Shown here piece after piece: positions 1-9,433 of a DNA stretch of 64,000 nucleotides. Source of the DNA: Acidimicrobiia bacterium (GTDB lineage: Bacteria > Actinomycetota > Acidimicrobiia > Acidimicrobiales > Poriferisodalaceae). Within the stretch, counting starts at the first letter, position 1; every line of letters begins with the position of its first letter. The stretch is from contig JAJEEO010000008.1 of the NCBI GenBank assembly GCA_022820925.1, positions 124,001 to 188,000 of the forward strand. The letters run 5' to 3'. The notes below the pieces were generated by a model. It worked only from the letters and a program-made list of their open reading frames with translations, had not been told where the DNA came from and did not search any database. Position numbers and translations under genes: made by a program.

Positions 1-1133
<1,133 letters not shown>

Positions 1134-1344
1134 GCTGCACCTCCCTCCTGCTGAGCATCCATCGTCGTATCTGTCGTCGATGGCCGTACAAGGGTCGCAC
1201 ACGGCTGGTACGGGCGCGACACCCCGTTGGTCGATTTGGATTGACCGCCAAGGATGGCACAGCACGGGCTGCGCGGCGCGATCCGTTGCTGCGGCGGCGT
1301 CTGAGCCGCCGCGCCCCGCACGGGGAGCGGTCAGGGCGCGCCGG

Positions 1345-1350
1345 TAGGCT
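1345..1350 (+). promoter_or_regulatory. -10 element TAGGCT, probable leaderless promoter of tig
   Basis: TAGGCT ends 9 nt before the GTG of tig and no Shine-Dalgarno fits between. The spacing is slightly longer than in the other cases in this window. Confidence 0.4.
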
Positions 1351-1359
1351 CCGCGCTTC

Positions 1360-2910
1360 GTGAAGACGACGCTGACGCCGCTGGATCCAGCGGATTTCAT
1401 CGGGCCCGCGCCGGTTTCCGAACCCGACTCCTCCGCTGGGGACGAGGCGCCGGTTGCGGCAATCGTCGATGACGTGGGCGCCGATGACGTGGGCGCCGAT
1501 GAGGCGGACCGCGACAACTCCCCTCCGGAGCGATTCGTCGGCCCGCGAGTCAAGCTGACCGTCGAGGTCGACGCCGAAACCTTCGACGCCGATGTCGACG
1601 CTGCATTCCGCAAGCTCGCTCGTGAAGTGCGCATCCCGGGATTCCGTCCAGGGCGGGCGCCGCGCCGGGTGCTGGAATCTCACTTCGGTGTCGACATCGG
1701 GCGCGCCCAGGCCCTCGAAGAGGCCCTGCCCCGCTACTACGCCGAAGCCGTGCGTGACAACCAGGTCGACGTGGTCAACCAGCCCGAGCTGGAATTGACC
1801 CTCGACGGGAGCGACGGACCGGTGGCGTTCGAGGCCACCGTCGAGATCAGGCCGGTCGTGGCGATCTCGGGCTACCACGACATGAAGGTGGAGATCCCGA
1901 GCCCCGAGCCGTCCGACGAGGAGGTCGACGCACGCATCGACGAGACGAGACGCCAGTTCGCCGACATCGCCGAGGTGGACCGTCCGGCGTCGGAAGGCGA
2001 CCGCGTCACGATTGACATCGAGGGCTCCGTCGAGGGCGAACCGCTTCCTGGGCTCTCGGCGCAGGACTACCTCTACGAGGTGGGCAGCGGCGGCATCGTT
2101 CCCGAGGTCGACGAACAGCTCATCGGCTGCGAGGCCGGCACCGAACTGACCTTCAGCGCAACCCATCCCGTGCAGACCGACATGGAGATCGACTTCGAGA
2201 TAACGGTCAACGCCGTGTCTGAGCTGGTGCTGCCCGAGCTCACCGACGACTGGGTGGACGAGAACACCGAGCATGACGACGTTGAGGAACTGCGCGAGGC
2301 GACGGCCCGGCAACTGGGTTTCGGGCTCATCATGCAGGCCAACATGGCGCTGCGCGAGGAAGTGCAGAAGCGGCTCGCGAGCCTCGTGGACGGGCCGATT
2401 CCCGATGCCATGGTGAGCGGGGCGATCGCCGATCGCATGAACGAGCTGGGCAGCGGCCTGCAACAGCGGAACATGACCATCGAGAGCTGGCTGGAGGCGA
2501 CCGGTCAAGAGCCGGTGTCGTTCATCGGCGAGCTGCGTGACGACGCGGAGCGAGGGGTGCGCTTGGACCTCGCGTTGCGTGCCTTGGCCACCGCCGAGGC
2601 TTTGCAGGCCGAAGACTCCGACATCGACGACGAGCTCGAGCGCCTGGCATCCACCGACGGTCGCACCGCCGAGCAGCTGCGCGAGGTCATGGCGGAAAAC
2701 GATGGGCTGGCACAACTCACAGCAGCGATCTGCAAGGGCAAGGCGCTGCAATGGGCCGTAGATGCCGCCACACTCATAGGGCCGGACGGCAACGAGATCG
2801 ATCGCTCAGCACTCGAACTCCCGTCGCCCGCCGGCAGCGACGACGACACTGACTCTGACGACACAGGCTCTGACGAGACTGATACCGACGAAACTGGGGA
2901 AGCAACGTGA
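1360..2910 (+). CDS. tig: Trigger factor, ribosome-associated chaperone and prolyl isomerase
   Basis: Trigger factor binds ribosomal protein L23 at the exit tunnel and shelters nascent chains. The 516-residue product has the ribosome-docking signature GFRPGRAP, an FKBP-like domain at about 210-290 and an alpha-helical C-terminal domain. Two features are unusual. After [11 protein letters not shown] there is an acidic insert of about 50 residues before the conserved [11 protein letters not shown] strand, carrying a duplicated DDVGA unit. The protein also ends in an Asp/Ser/Thr-rich acidic tail. GTG at 1360 is used because the opening MKTT is typical of the family. The stop overlaps the clpP1 start by 4 bp (GTGA), indicating translational coupling. 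Confidence 0.95.
   Translation: MKTTLTPLDPADFIGPAPVSEPDSSAGDEAPVAAIVDDVGADDVGADEADRDNSPPERFVGPRVKLTVEVDAETFDADVDAAFRKLAREVRIPGFRPGRAPRRVLESHFGVDIGRAQALEEALPRYYAEAVRDNQVDVVNQPELELTLDGSDGPVAFEATVEIRPVVAISGYHDMKVEIPSPEPSDEEVDARIDETRRQFADIAEVDRPASEGDRVTIDIEGSVEGEPLPGLSAQDYLYEVGSGGIVPEVDEQLIGCEAGTELTFSATHPVQTDMEIDFEITVNAVSELVLPELTDDWVDENTEHDDVEELREATARQLGFGLIMQANMALREEVQKRLASLVDGPIPDAMVSGAIADRMNELGSGLQQRNMTIESWLEATGQEPVSFIGELRDDAERGVRLDLALRALATAEALQAEDSDIDDELERLASTDGRTAEQLREVMAENDGLAQLTAAICKGKALQWAVDAATLIGPDGNEIDRSALELPSPAGSDDDTDSDDTGSDETDTDETGEAT
1468..1497 (+). repeat. 15-bp exact tandem duplication inside tig
   Basis: GATGACGTGGGCGCC occurs twice in direct succession and encodes DDVGA twice within the acidic insert near the N-terminus of trigger factor. 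It is in frame. Confidence 0.9.
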
Positions 2911-3587
2911 CGACCGAGTTCTCCGCAATGGCGGATCCATCTGGCCCGAGCGCCGGACTGCATGGCGCCCGCAACTACCTCGTGCCCACGGTGGTGGAGC
3001 AGACCAACCGGGGCGAGCGTGCCTACGACTTGTATTCGCGGCTGCTGAAGGAGAACATCATCTTCCTGGGCACGCCGATCGACGATGTCGTCGCCAACCT
3101 GGTTTGCGCACAGATGATCCACCTGGAGTCAGAAAATCCCGACAAGGACATCAACATCTACATCAACTCCCCCGGCGGGGACATCAGCTCGCTGTTCGCC
3201 ATCTATGACACGAGCCAGTACATCCGCAACGACATCACCACCATCTGTCTGGGCCAGGCGGCGTCTGCTGCGGCAGTGCTGCTGGCGGCCGGCACGCCGG
3301 GCAAGCGCATGGCGCTGCCCAATGCCCGGGTGCTGTTGCACCAGCCTTACGGCCAGGCGATGGGCCAGGCGACTGATATCGAGCTGGCGGCGCGGGAGAT
3401 CGACCGGATGCGCGAGCGGCTGGAGCGGATCATTGCGCACCACACCGGCCAGGACCTCGAGCGGATCCACGCCGACACCGACCGTGACTTCATCATGGAC
3501 GCCGAGGCGGCCAAGGAGTACGGGATCATCGACGAGGTGATCGCCAACCGCCAGGTGCTCGAGGACGGCCCGATCCGCGCCGCCTAG
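2907..3587 (+). CDS. clpP: ClpP1, proteolytic subunit of the Clp protease
   Basis: A 226-residue serine peptidase of family S14 that forms the proteolytic barrel for ClpX or ClpC. The triad is intact: Ser120 in GQAASAA, His145 in VLLHQP and Asp194 in DTDRDFIM, with the usual 25- and 49-residue spacings. The GTG start overlaps the tig stop; MADPSG at residue 8 is an alternative start giving a more usual length. A second ClpP is encoded at 50286-50906, so the organism can assemble a hetero-oligomeric ClpP1P2 as in other actinobacteria. Confidence 0.95.
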   Translation: MTTEFSAMADPSGPSAGLHGARNYLVPTVVEQTNRGERAYDLYSRLLKENIIFLGTPIDDVVANLVCAQMIHLESENPDKDINIYINSPGGDISSLFAIYDTSQYIRNDITTICLGQAASAAAVLLAAGTPGKRMALPNARVLLHQPYGQAMGQATDIELAAREIDRMRERLERIIAHHTGQDLERIHADTDRDFIMDAEAAKEYGIIDEVIANRQVLEDGPIRAA

Positions 3588-3590
3588 TCG

Positions 3591-3671
3591 GAGCGGACGA
3601 CGGGAATCACTGAGCTACCCGCAGCACACCATGTGCTGCCAGCATCATCAGCTTGGAAGGCTGAGGTTCTG
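3591..3671 (-). pseudogene. Degenerate tRNA-Gly copy with hairpin insertion
   Basis: This segment matches the intact neighbouring tRNA-Gly at its 3' acceptor/T-arm end and through the anticodon arm, but the 5' part of the T arm is replaced by about 30 nt holding a perfect 8-bp hairpin (GCAGCACA-CCA-TGTGCTGC, 3621-3639). It stops in the D arm, so the acceptor 5' strand is missing. The insert also contains GCGGGTAGCTCAG on the minus strand, which looks like the 5' end of another tRNA, so the copy may be a chimera. It cannot fold as a normal tRNA. Confidence 0.7.
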
Positions 3672-3674
3672 TCG

Positions 3675-3746
<72 letters not shown>

Positions 3747-3769
3747 GGCGACCGACGAGGGTAGCGACG

Positions 3770-3868
3770 AGCGGACGACGGGAATCGCCGTATCAATGGC
3801 GGCGCCAGAGGCGCCGCGTGCATCATCAGCTTGGAAGGCTGAGGTTCTGGCCATTGAACTACGTCCGC
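3770..3868 (-). pseudogene. tRNA-Gly(TCC)-like copy with a hairpin replacing the T-arm 5' side
   Basis: Acceptor stem, D arm and anticodon arm are identical to the intact tRNA-Gly, and the 22-bp upstream flank is duplicated too. Five nucleotides of the T arm are replaced by about 32 nt with a perfect 8-bp hairpin GCGGCGCC-AGA-GGCGCCGC (3799-3817). A weak T arm, ACGG/CCGT with loop CGATTC, could still form beside what would be a long variable arm, but the conserved TTC of the T loop is lost. It lies promoter-proximal to the intact copy. Whether it is transcribed or charged cannot be told from sequence. Confidence 0.65.
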
Positions 3869-3907
3869 GGCGACCGACGAGGGTAGCGACGCGCTTGGTG
3901 GGGGCGG

Positions 3908-4858
3908 CTAGCGGCCGAGCACCTGCAGGTGCCCCTGGTCGCGTATCCGCTCGATGAACGCTTCGGTGTACGCGTCTTCGGGGTCGTTCCGCACTGCTTG
4001 GTCGATGGCGTAGGCGTCGTCGCCGACCAGGATGCGCCACCGCCCGGCCAGCACGTCGGTCAGGATGATCTCGGCCGCTTGGGAGGCGTTGGTCGGGGCA
4101 TCGTCACGGAATCGGGTGTTGCGGTCGGTGATCATTGCTTCGACCTGCTCATCGCTGAAGGCATCGAGGTCGACACCCCGCGCTGCCATGTTCTTGCGGA
4201 TGAGCGGGATGTCGACGCCGTGTGCGGTGAAGCTGTTGAGTGCGATCGAGGTGCCGATGTGCCCCGGCATCACCACGTGGGCGCTGACGTGCGGCGCGTG
4301 CAGGGCAAGGTCGACTTGCAGCGCCTCGGTGAAGCCCTTCACGGCGAACTTGGCTGCGCAGTACGACGTGTGCGGCAGGCCCGGGCCGACGGTCGCCCAG
4401 AAGCCGTTGATGCTGCTGGTGTTGACCATCGCCCCCGCATCGGAGCGCACCAGCATGTCCATGAACGCCCGTGCGCAATTCAGCACGCCATTCCAGCAGA
4501 CCTCGAAGGTCTTGTCCCAAGCGGCACGCTGGTCGTCGATCACAAAGCTGCCCCCGCCGCCGATGCCGGCGTTGTTGAACAGCAGGTTGATGTGGTCGGT
4601 GTCGTGCTGAGCGGCGACTTCGGCCGCAAACGCGGCCACGGCGTCGGCGTCGGTCACGTCGCACTGGTGCGTGGTGATGCGCACCCCGCTCGATCCGCTG
4701 GCGGCCATCTCTGCCGTACGCGCCAGTTCGTCGGTATTGAGATCGCAGGCGGCTACGTGCGCGCCGGCCGAGGTGAGCTGGCGAACCAGTTCCCTCCCCA
4801 TGCCTGTACCGCCGCCGGTGACGACGGCGATTCGGCCGGTGAGTTCAGTCACTGCCAT
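3908..4858 (-). CDS. Short-chain dehydrogenase/reductase
   Basis: A 316-residue classical SDR that should oxidise or reduce a hydroxyl/carbonyl substrate with NAD(P). The cofactor motif TGGGTGMG is at 14-21, NNAG at 95-98, Ser148/149 precede the catalytic Tyr166-x3-Lys170 (YCAAK). The sequence does not show the substrate. The ATG has GGAGGG upstream and begins 3 bp after the stop of the glyoxalase-like gene at 4862-5374, so the two form an operon. The C-terminus is longer than the 250-residue family norm. Confidence 0.88.
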   Translation of the reverse strand: MAVTELTGRIAVVTGGGTGMGRELVRQLTSAGAHVAACDLNTDELARTAEMAASGSSGVRITTHQCDVTDADAVAAFAAEVAAQHDTDHINLLFNNAGIGGGGSFVIDDQRAAWDKTFEVCWNGVLNCARAFMDMLVRSDAGAMVNTSSINGFWATVGPGLPHTSYCAAKFAVKGFTEALQVDLALHAPHVSAHVVMPGHIGTSIALNSFTAHGVDIPLIRKNMAARGVDLDAFSDEQVEAMITDRNTRFRDDAPTNASQAAEIILTDVLAGRWRILVGDDAYAIDQAVRNDPEDAYTEAFIERIRDQGHLQVLGR

Positions 4859-4861
4859 TGC

Positions 4862-5374
4862 TCAACCCTCCGGGGGCCCGTCGGCGAACATCGCCGCAGC
4901 TGCGGCTTCCATCTCCTCGGGCGTGACGTCACGCACGTGGGTCGCGATCGACCACTTGTGCCCGAACGGGTCGCGGACGCTGCCGAAGCGGTCGCCCCAG
5001 AACATGTCCTCGGGCGGCATCAGCACCTCCGCGCCCATTGCCACCGCCTTGTTGATGGTGGCGTCGCAGTCGGCGACGTAGCGATGCAGCGTGACCGTCG
5101 AGCCAGACAGCGCCGCCGGCGCAGAGGCTTCGCCGCCCCATTCGGGGAAGTCGTCGGCGAGGAAGAGCAGGCCGTCGCCGAGCACCAGTTCGGCGTGCAT
5201 CAGTTTGTCGCTGCCAGGTGCCATCTGGCGGTTGGTCTCCTGTGCGCCGAAGGCTTCGGTGTACCACTCGATGGCATCGGCGGCGCCGCCGGGTGATCCG
5301 TCGGTGCGAGCCCCGATCGTCAGGTACGGCACGACGAATGGCCGGTCCGGGGGTATGGGATTCACGTCACTCAT
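4862..5374 (-). CDS. PhnB-like VOC (glyoxalase/bleomycin-resistance fold) protein
   Basis: A 170-residue protein of the vicinal oxygen chelate superfamily. It shows the PhnB-like pattern AIEWYTEAFGA, HAELVLGDGLLFLADD and FGSVRDPFGHKWSIATH. Its substrate is unknown. The ATG at 5374 (MSDVNPIPPD) is preferred over an in-frame GTG at 5458 because the homologous region begins here and a TANNNT box lies 8 nt upstream. It is the first gene of an operon with the SDR. Confidence 0.82.
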   Translation of the reverse strand: MSDVNPIPPDRPFVVPYLTIGARTDGSPGGAADAIEWYTEAFGAQETNRQMAPGSDKLMHAELVLGDGLLFLADDFPEWGGEASAPAALSGSTVTLHRYVADCDATINKAVAMGAEVLMPPEDMFWGDRFGSVRDPFGHKWSIATHVRDVTPEEMEAAAAAMFADGPPEG

Positions 5375-5382
5375 GGGCGCGG

Positions 5383-5388
5383 ACTCTA
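5383..5388 (-). promoter_or_regulatory. -10 element TAGAGT, leaderless promoter of the VOC-SDR operon
   Basis: On the minus strand TAGAGT stands 8 nt before the ATG at 5374 with no Shine-Dalgarno between them. Confidence 0.45.
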
Positions 5389-5451
5389 GCCACGGCCTGC
5401 TGGCCGCGATGCCGCTGCGGAGGGCCTGCGCGGAGTGCGGAACTTCCCCAC

Positions 5452-5531
5452 GCGTCACCTATTGTCTCCCGCTCTTGTTCGCTGCGCTCGCGGGCCGCTC
5501 GGGCCACGGCTTCGCCATTCGGCTCAGCCTC
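5452..5531 (-). repeat. Interspersed 80-bp repeat, copy 1
   Basis: Read on the minus strand, this 80-bp segment matches 55451-55530 with only a handful of mismatches. In one frame both copies read GEAVARAARERSEQERE without a stop. Here it lies between the divergent VOC gene and mmsA; the second copy abuts the smpB start. No terminal inverted repeats or transposase are attached. Confidence 0.8.
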
Positions 5532-5622
5532 GGGGCGTCCCCATCTGCCCCGCAGGGCTGCGAAAATGCGTTGGCCCCGCACGCTCGCCCGACGCTGAGC
5601 GCTGCCGGCAAGGAGGACTCCC

Positions 5623-7119
5623 ATGAGGCAGGTCGACCACTGGATCGGCGGTCAGTGCACCGCGGGCTCGCCGAAGACGATGTTCGAGGTCACGGACCCG
5701 GTCACCGCCAAGGTGATCGCCACGGTGCCGATGGCGTCGGGGAGCGACGTGGACGCGGCCGTCGGCGCGGCACGCACGGCGTGGGAGCACTGGCGGGAGG
5801 CATCGATCTCGTCGCGTGCCGCGATCATGTTCAACTTCCGGGAGCTGCTCGAAGAGCACCGCCTCGAGCTGGCCGAGATGGTCTCGGCCGAGCACGGCAA
5901 GGTGCGCGCCGATGCGCTCGGCGAGATGCGTCGGGGCATCGAGGTGGTGGAGTTCGCCTGCGGCGTCGGCCAGCTGCTCAAGGGCGAGCGCACCGACGAC
6001 ATCAGCACCGAGCACGACGCCTACACGGTGCGTCAGCCCGTCGGCGTGGTGGCGGGCATCACGCCGTTCAACTTCCCGGCGATGGTGCCGATGTGGATGT
6101 ACCCGGTGGCCATCGCCTGCGGCAACTGCTTCGTGCTCAAGCCGTCCGAGAAGGACCCGTCGGTGGCGGTGCGCATCGGCGAGCTGTTCGCCGAGGCCGG
6201 GCTGCCCGACGGGGTGTTCAACGTGCTGCACGGCGATGCCGATGCCGTGAATGCGCTGTGCGAGCACCCCGGCGTGGATGCGGTGAGCTTCGTGGGCTCG
6301 ACGCCCATCGCCCGGCACGTGCATCGCACGGCGTCGATGGCGGGCAAGCGGGTGCAAGCGCTCGGCGGCGCCAAGAACCACATGATCGTGCTGCCCGACG
6401 CCGACATCGGTCAGGCGGCCGACGCTGCGGTGTCAGCCGGCTACGGGTCGGCCGGCGAACGTTGCATGGCCATCTCGGTTGTAGTGGCGGTGGGCGCGAT
6501 CGCCGACGAGCTGTCGGACGCGATCTGCGAGCGGATCGACGGTCTGCGCATCGGCAACGGGCTCGGCGCCGAGGCGGTGGACATGGGGCCACTCGTGACC
6601 GCCGAGCACCGTGACCGGGTGCTCAGCTACATCGACCTGGGCGAGTCCGAGGGTGCCGTCGTGCAGCGCGACGGCCGCGACCTGGAGGTGGACGGCCACC
6701 CCGACGGCTACTGGGTAGGCCCGACGCTGCTCGACGAGGTCACCACCGAGATGAAGGTCTACGAGGACGAGATCTTCGGCCCCGTGCTGTGCCTGGTGCG
6801 AGTGGACTCGTTCGAAGAGGCGATGGAGCTGATCGAGAACAACCAGTTCGGCAACGGCGTGGCGCTGTTCACCCGCGACGGCGGGGCGGCGCGGCGATTC
6901 CGGCGGGAGGCGCCCATTGGGATGGTCGGCGTGAACGTGGCGATCCCCGTGCCGATGGCGTACCACTCGTTCGGCGGCTGGAAGGACTCGCTGTTCGGCG
7001 ACCACCACATGCACGGCCCTGAGGGAATCCGCTTCTACACCCGCCTCAAGGCGGTCACCGAGCATTGGCCCGACCCCGCCGACCGCGGCGTCGACCTGGG
7101 ATTCCCCACCGCCCGCTGA
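5623..7119 (+). CDS. mmsA: Methylmalonate-semialdehyde dehydrogenase (CoA-acylating)
   Basis: A 498-residue aldehyde dehydrogenase that should convert methylmalonate or malonate semialdehyde plus CoA and NAD to propionyl- or acetyl-CoA, in valine, inositol or beta-alanine breakdown. PFNFP is at 148-152 and the catalytic Cys281 lies in GSAGERCMAIS. The usual ALDH general-base Glu is replaced in LGGAKNH, as is typical for the CoA-dependent MMSDH branch. The ATG has a strong AAGGAGG site. It is a single gene in the divergent region and no other mms or iol genes are adjacent. Confidence 0.93.
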   Translation: MRQVDHWIGGQCTAGSPKTMFEVTDPVTAKVIATVPMASGSDVDAAVGAARTAWEHWREASISSRAAIMFNFRELLEEHRLELAEMVSAEHGKVRADALGEMRRGIEVVEFACGVGQLLKGERTDDISTEHDAYTVRQPVGVVAGITPFNFPAMVPMWMYPVAIACGNCFVLKPSEKDPSVAVRIGELFAEAGLPDGVFNVLHGDADAVNALCEHPGVDAVSFVGSTPIARHVHRTASMAGKRVQALGGAKNHMIVLPDADIGQAADAAVSAGYGSAGERCMAISVVVAVGAIADELSDAICERIDGLRIGNGLGAEAVDMGPLVTAEHRDRVLSYIDLGESEGAVVQRDGRDLEVDGHPDGYWVGPTLLDEVTTEMKVYEDEIFGPVLCLVRVDSFEEAMELIENNQFGNGVALFTRDGGAARRFRREAPIGMVGVNVAIPVPMAYHSFGGWKDSLFGDHHMHGPEGIRFYTRLKAVTEHWPDPADRGVDLGFPTAR

Positions 7120-7159
7120 GCTCCCGCCAAGCGGGGCAGAGTGCGCCTGCACTGATCAG

Positions 7160-7233
7160 TCGGGAAGGCGGGATTTGAACCCACGACCCCCTGCTCCCAA
7201 AGCAGGTGCGCTACCAGGCTGCGCCACTTCCCG
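7160..7233 (-). tRNA. tRNA-Pro (anticodon TGG)
   Basis: A complete 74-nt cloverleaf on the minus strand: acceptor CGGGAAG, D arm, anticodon stem CCTGC/GCAGG with loop TTTGGGA, T loop TTCAAAT, discriminator A. CCA is not encoded. Confidence 0.95.
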
Positions 7234-7309
7234 AGTGTGAAGAGCTGACCGCCCAGCCCTCGAGTCCGAGCGTACCGGCGGCTTGTCGAGAGGCCCGGGT
7301 CGGCTGAGG

Positions 7310-7501
7310 TCAGTCGTCGACCGAGATGACTTGGGTGGGACAGCTCGCGGCTGCTGTTCGCACGGCGCTGTGGTCCTCGGCGCTGGGGCTGTCGGTGAGC
7401 AACTGCACGAGCCCGTCATTGCCGACCTCGAAGATGCCCGGAGCGATCATCTCGCACGAGCCGCTGCCGATGCACTTGTCGACGTCGATGGTGATCTTCA
7501 C
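7310..7501 (-). CDS. Ferredoxin, [3Fe-4S] type
   Basis: A 63-residue electron carrier with C10-x5-C16 and C54-Pro, the three-cysteine pattern of [3Fe-4S] ferredoxins that commonly serve cytochrome P450s and other oxygenases. The GTG at 7501 (VKITIDVDKCIGSGSC) is chosen because GGAGG lies just upstream and family members begin here; a longer frame continues upstream without homology. No P450 is in the window, so its partner is unknown. Confidence 0.9.
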   Translation of the reverse strand: MKITIDVDKCIGSGSCEMIAPGIFEVGNDGLVQLLTDSPSAEDHSAVRTAAASCPTQVISVDD

Positions 7502-7817
7502 TCTGCCTCCCGATTGCGCTGCGCTTCCAGATTGCGGCGACCTCGGGGCAGTCAATCGAGCGGTTCGCCATGTGCTTACGCATCGTGTTGCCCGAGGTTC
7601 GCTACACGCTACGTCACACCACTTCCGCACCCTACGCACGTCGCATCACGGTGATCGAGCAAACGGCGCAGGCCCGCCGACGCGGAACCGGCGCCGCTTC
7701 GGCCCGCGCCTGCGCCTCGCTGCAGTCGGGCACCGGCGACTCCCGGCCGTTACTCTCAGCGGCGGCCGCAATCGGCCACGGGCGCAACCGCTCCCCCATC
7801 TACCAGGAGGACCCACT
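7502..7817. other. Divergent intergenic region without a recognisable gene
   Basis: 316 bp separate the ferredoxin and LLM enzyme starts. I see a possible -10 box TACTCT at 7751-7756 on the plus strand and the AGGAGG of the LLM gene at 7805-7810. No tRNA, repeat or convincing ORF was found. Confidence 0.5.
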
Positions 7818-8660
7818 GTGAAGATCGGCGTGATGATGTTCCCCACCGACAAGGCCATCGGGCCGGTCGAGTTGGCCAAAGCCACGGAGGAACGGGGCTT
7901 CGAGTCGCTGTGGTTGCCCGAGCACAGCCACATCCCCACCAGCCGCGAGACGCCATGGGGCGGTCGCGAGGGTGCGCCGCCACTGCCCGAGGAGTATTGG
8001 CGCACGCACGACCAGTTCGTGTCGCTGGGCGCTGCGGCTGCGGTCACCGAGAACATCATGCTCGGCACCGGCATCACGCTCGTTGCTCAGCGCGACCCGA
8101 TCTGGCTGGCGAAGGAAGCCGCCACGGTGGACCGGATCTCGAATGGCCGATTCATCCTGGGCATCGGCTACGGCTGGAACAAGGAAGAGCTGGCCCACCA
8201 CGGCGTGAAGTACACCGACCGGCGGGCGATCACCCGCGAGATGATGCTGGCGGTGCGCGAGCTGTGGACCAAGGACGAGGCCGAGTTCCACGGCGATTGG
8301 GTGAACTTCGGCTCGTCGTGGGCGTGGCCGAAGCCCGTTCAGGAAGGCGGCCCAAAGGTGATCCTCGGCGGTGCTGCCGGGCCGAAGACCATCGCCGACA
8401 TCGTGGAGTTCTGCGACGGCTGGATGCCGATCTCGGGCCGCTACGACTTCGACGTGCCGATCAAGCAGATCCGCGAGTCGGCGATCGAGGCCGGCCGTGA
8501 TCCCGATGAGATCGAGTTCGGCCAGTTCGGCACACCGCCCAAGCCGGAGATCATCGAGAGCCTCGCCGAGGTCGGCTGCACCCGGGTGGTGCTCGGCCTG
8601 CCGCCGGCTGACGCCGACACAGTGCTGCCGATTCTCGACAAGTACACCGAGCTGCTGTAG
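7818..8660 (+). CDS. LLM-class F420-dependent oxidoreductase
   Basis: A 280-residue TIM-barrel protein of the luciferase-like superfamily; the short length and ESLWLPEH and NGRFILGIGYGW blocks match the F420-using actinobacterial branch (TIGR03619-like). The reaction cannot be deduced. GTG at 7818 is used because AGGAGG lies 7 nt upstream and homology starts there; an open frame continues far upstream without relatedness. Confidence 0.86.
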   Translation: MKIGVMMFPTDKAIGPVELAKATEERGFESLWLPEHSHIPTSRETPWGGREGAPPLPEEYWRTHDQFVSLGAAAAVTENIMLGTGITLVAQRDPIWLAKEAATVDRISNGRFILGIGYGWNKEELAHHGVKYTDRRAITREMMLAVRELWTKDEAEFHGDWVNFGSSWAWPKPVQEGGPKVILGGAAGPKTIADIVEFCDGWMPISGRYDFDVPIKQIRESAIEAGRDPDEIEFGQFGTPPKPEIIESLAEVGCTRVVLGLPPADADTVLPILDKYTELL

Positions 8661-8700
8661 CCGCCTGCTGGCCTCCCCAGCGGGAACAATCGGGAACAAT

Positions 8701-9363
8701 GTGGCGGTGACTGACAGCGCGCCCGGCGTGGAACAGCTCGACGTCATCGACGAGGTGGGCCGCTACCTGCGCACCGCCCCACGCGACGAGGTGCACGAGC
8801 GAGGCGAGTGGCACCGGGTGTTCCACTGCCAGATCGTCACGCTGCGCGACGGCGCGCCGACGGCGGTTCTGCAGCAGCGTTCCCGCACCAAGGCTGCCTT
8901 TCCCGGCCTGATCGACATCAGCGCTGCCGGCCACCTCGCCGCAGGTGAAACACCGCTCGACGGCATCCGGGAGCTCGAAGAAGAACTCGGCATATCCCCC
9001 GCCAGCACAGATTTGGTGCCCCTCGGCGTCCGCCGACTGGCCGACGACAGCGGCGAGGGCACGCTGAACTGCGAGTTGACCAGCGTGTACCTGCTGCGAG
9101 ATGACCGCCCGCTCACTGACTACGTGCTGGCCCGCGACGAGGTCGACGCGTTGCTCGACGCGCCCATCGCCGACCTGCTCGCGCTGTTCGGCGGTGCGCC
9201 CTCGATCACCGTGCAGGGCATCGCCTCGGCCGGCCATCCCGACGCCAGCAAGGTCACGCTCGAAGTGACGCTCGACGACTTCGTGCCCGGGGCCGAATAT
9301 TGGGTGGTGTTGATGGTGATGGCGCAGCGATACCTCGCCGGCCAAGGTCCGCTCGCCGTCTAG
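8701..9363 (+). CDS. Nudix hydrolase (NUDT3/IPP-isomerase-like branch)
   Basis: A 220-residue protein with a Nudix box at about 80-102, GHLAAGE-x6-RELEEELGI, which would hydrolyse a nucleoside diphosphate linked to another moiety. The box is one residue short between the first Glu and RE (six instead of seven), confirmed in the nucleotides. The metal-binding RExxEE core is intact. GTG at 8701 (VAVTDSAPG) or 8707 (VTDSAPG) can be the start; neither has a clear ribosome site. The 3' end faces the helicase gene convergently. Confidence 0.8.
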   Translation: MAVTDSAPGVEQLDVIDEVGRYLRTAPRDEVHERGEWHRVFHCQIVTLRDGAPTAVLQQRSRTKAAFPGLIDISAAGHLAAGETPLDGIRELEEELGISPASTDLVPLGVRRLADDSGEGTLNCELTSVYLLRDDRPLTDYVLARDEVDALLDAPIADLLALFGGAPSITVQGIASAGHPDASKVTLEVTLDDFVPGAEYWVVLMVMAQRYLAGQGPLAV

Positions 9364-9433
9364 AAGCGTCGCTGATCGCTCGCCCTGCACCCGCAGGTTT
9401 CCCGCCAGGCTCCGAGGCCCAGCTTCGTGCTGT

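Noticed and set aside
5375-5458. N-terminal extension of the VOC protein to GTG 5458 within the interspersed repeat
   Set aside because: The homologous region starts at ATG 5374, which has its own TANNNT box; the 28 extra residues show no conservation pattern.
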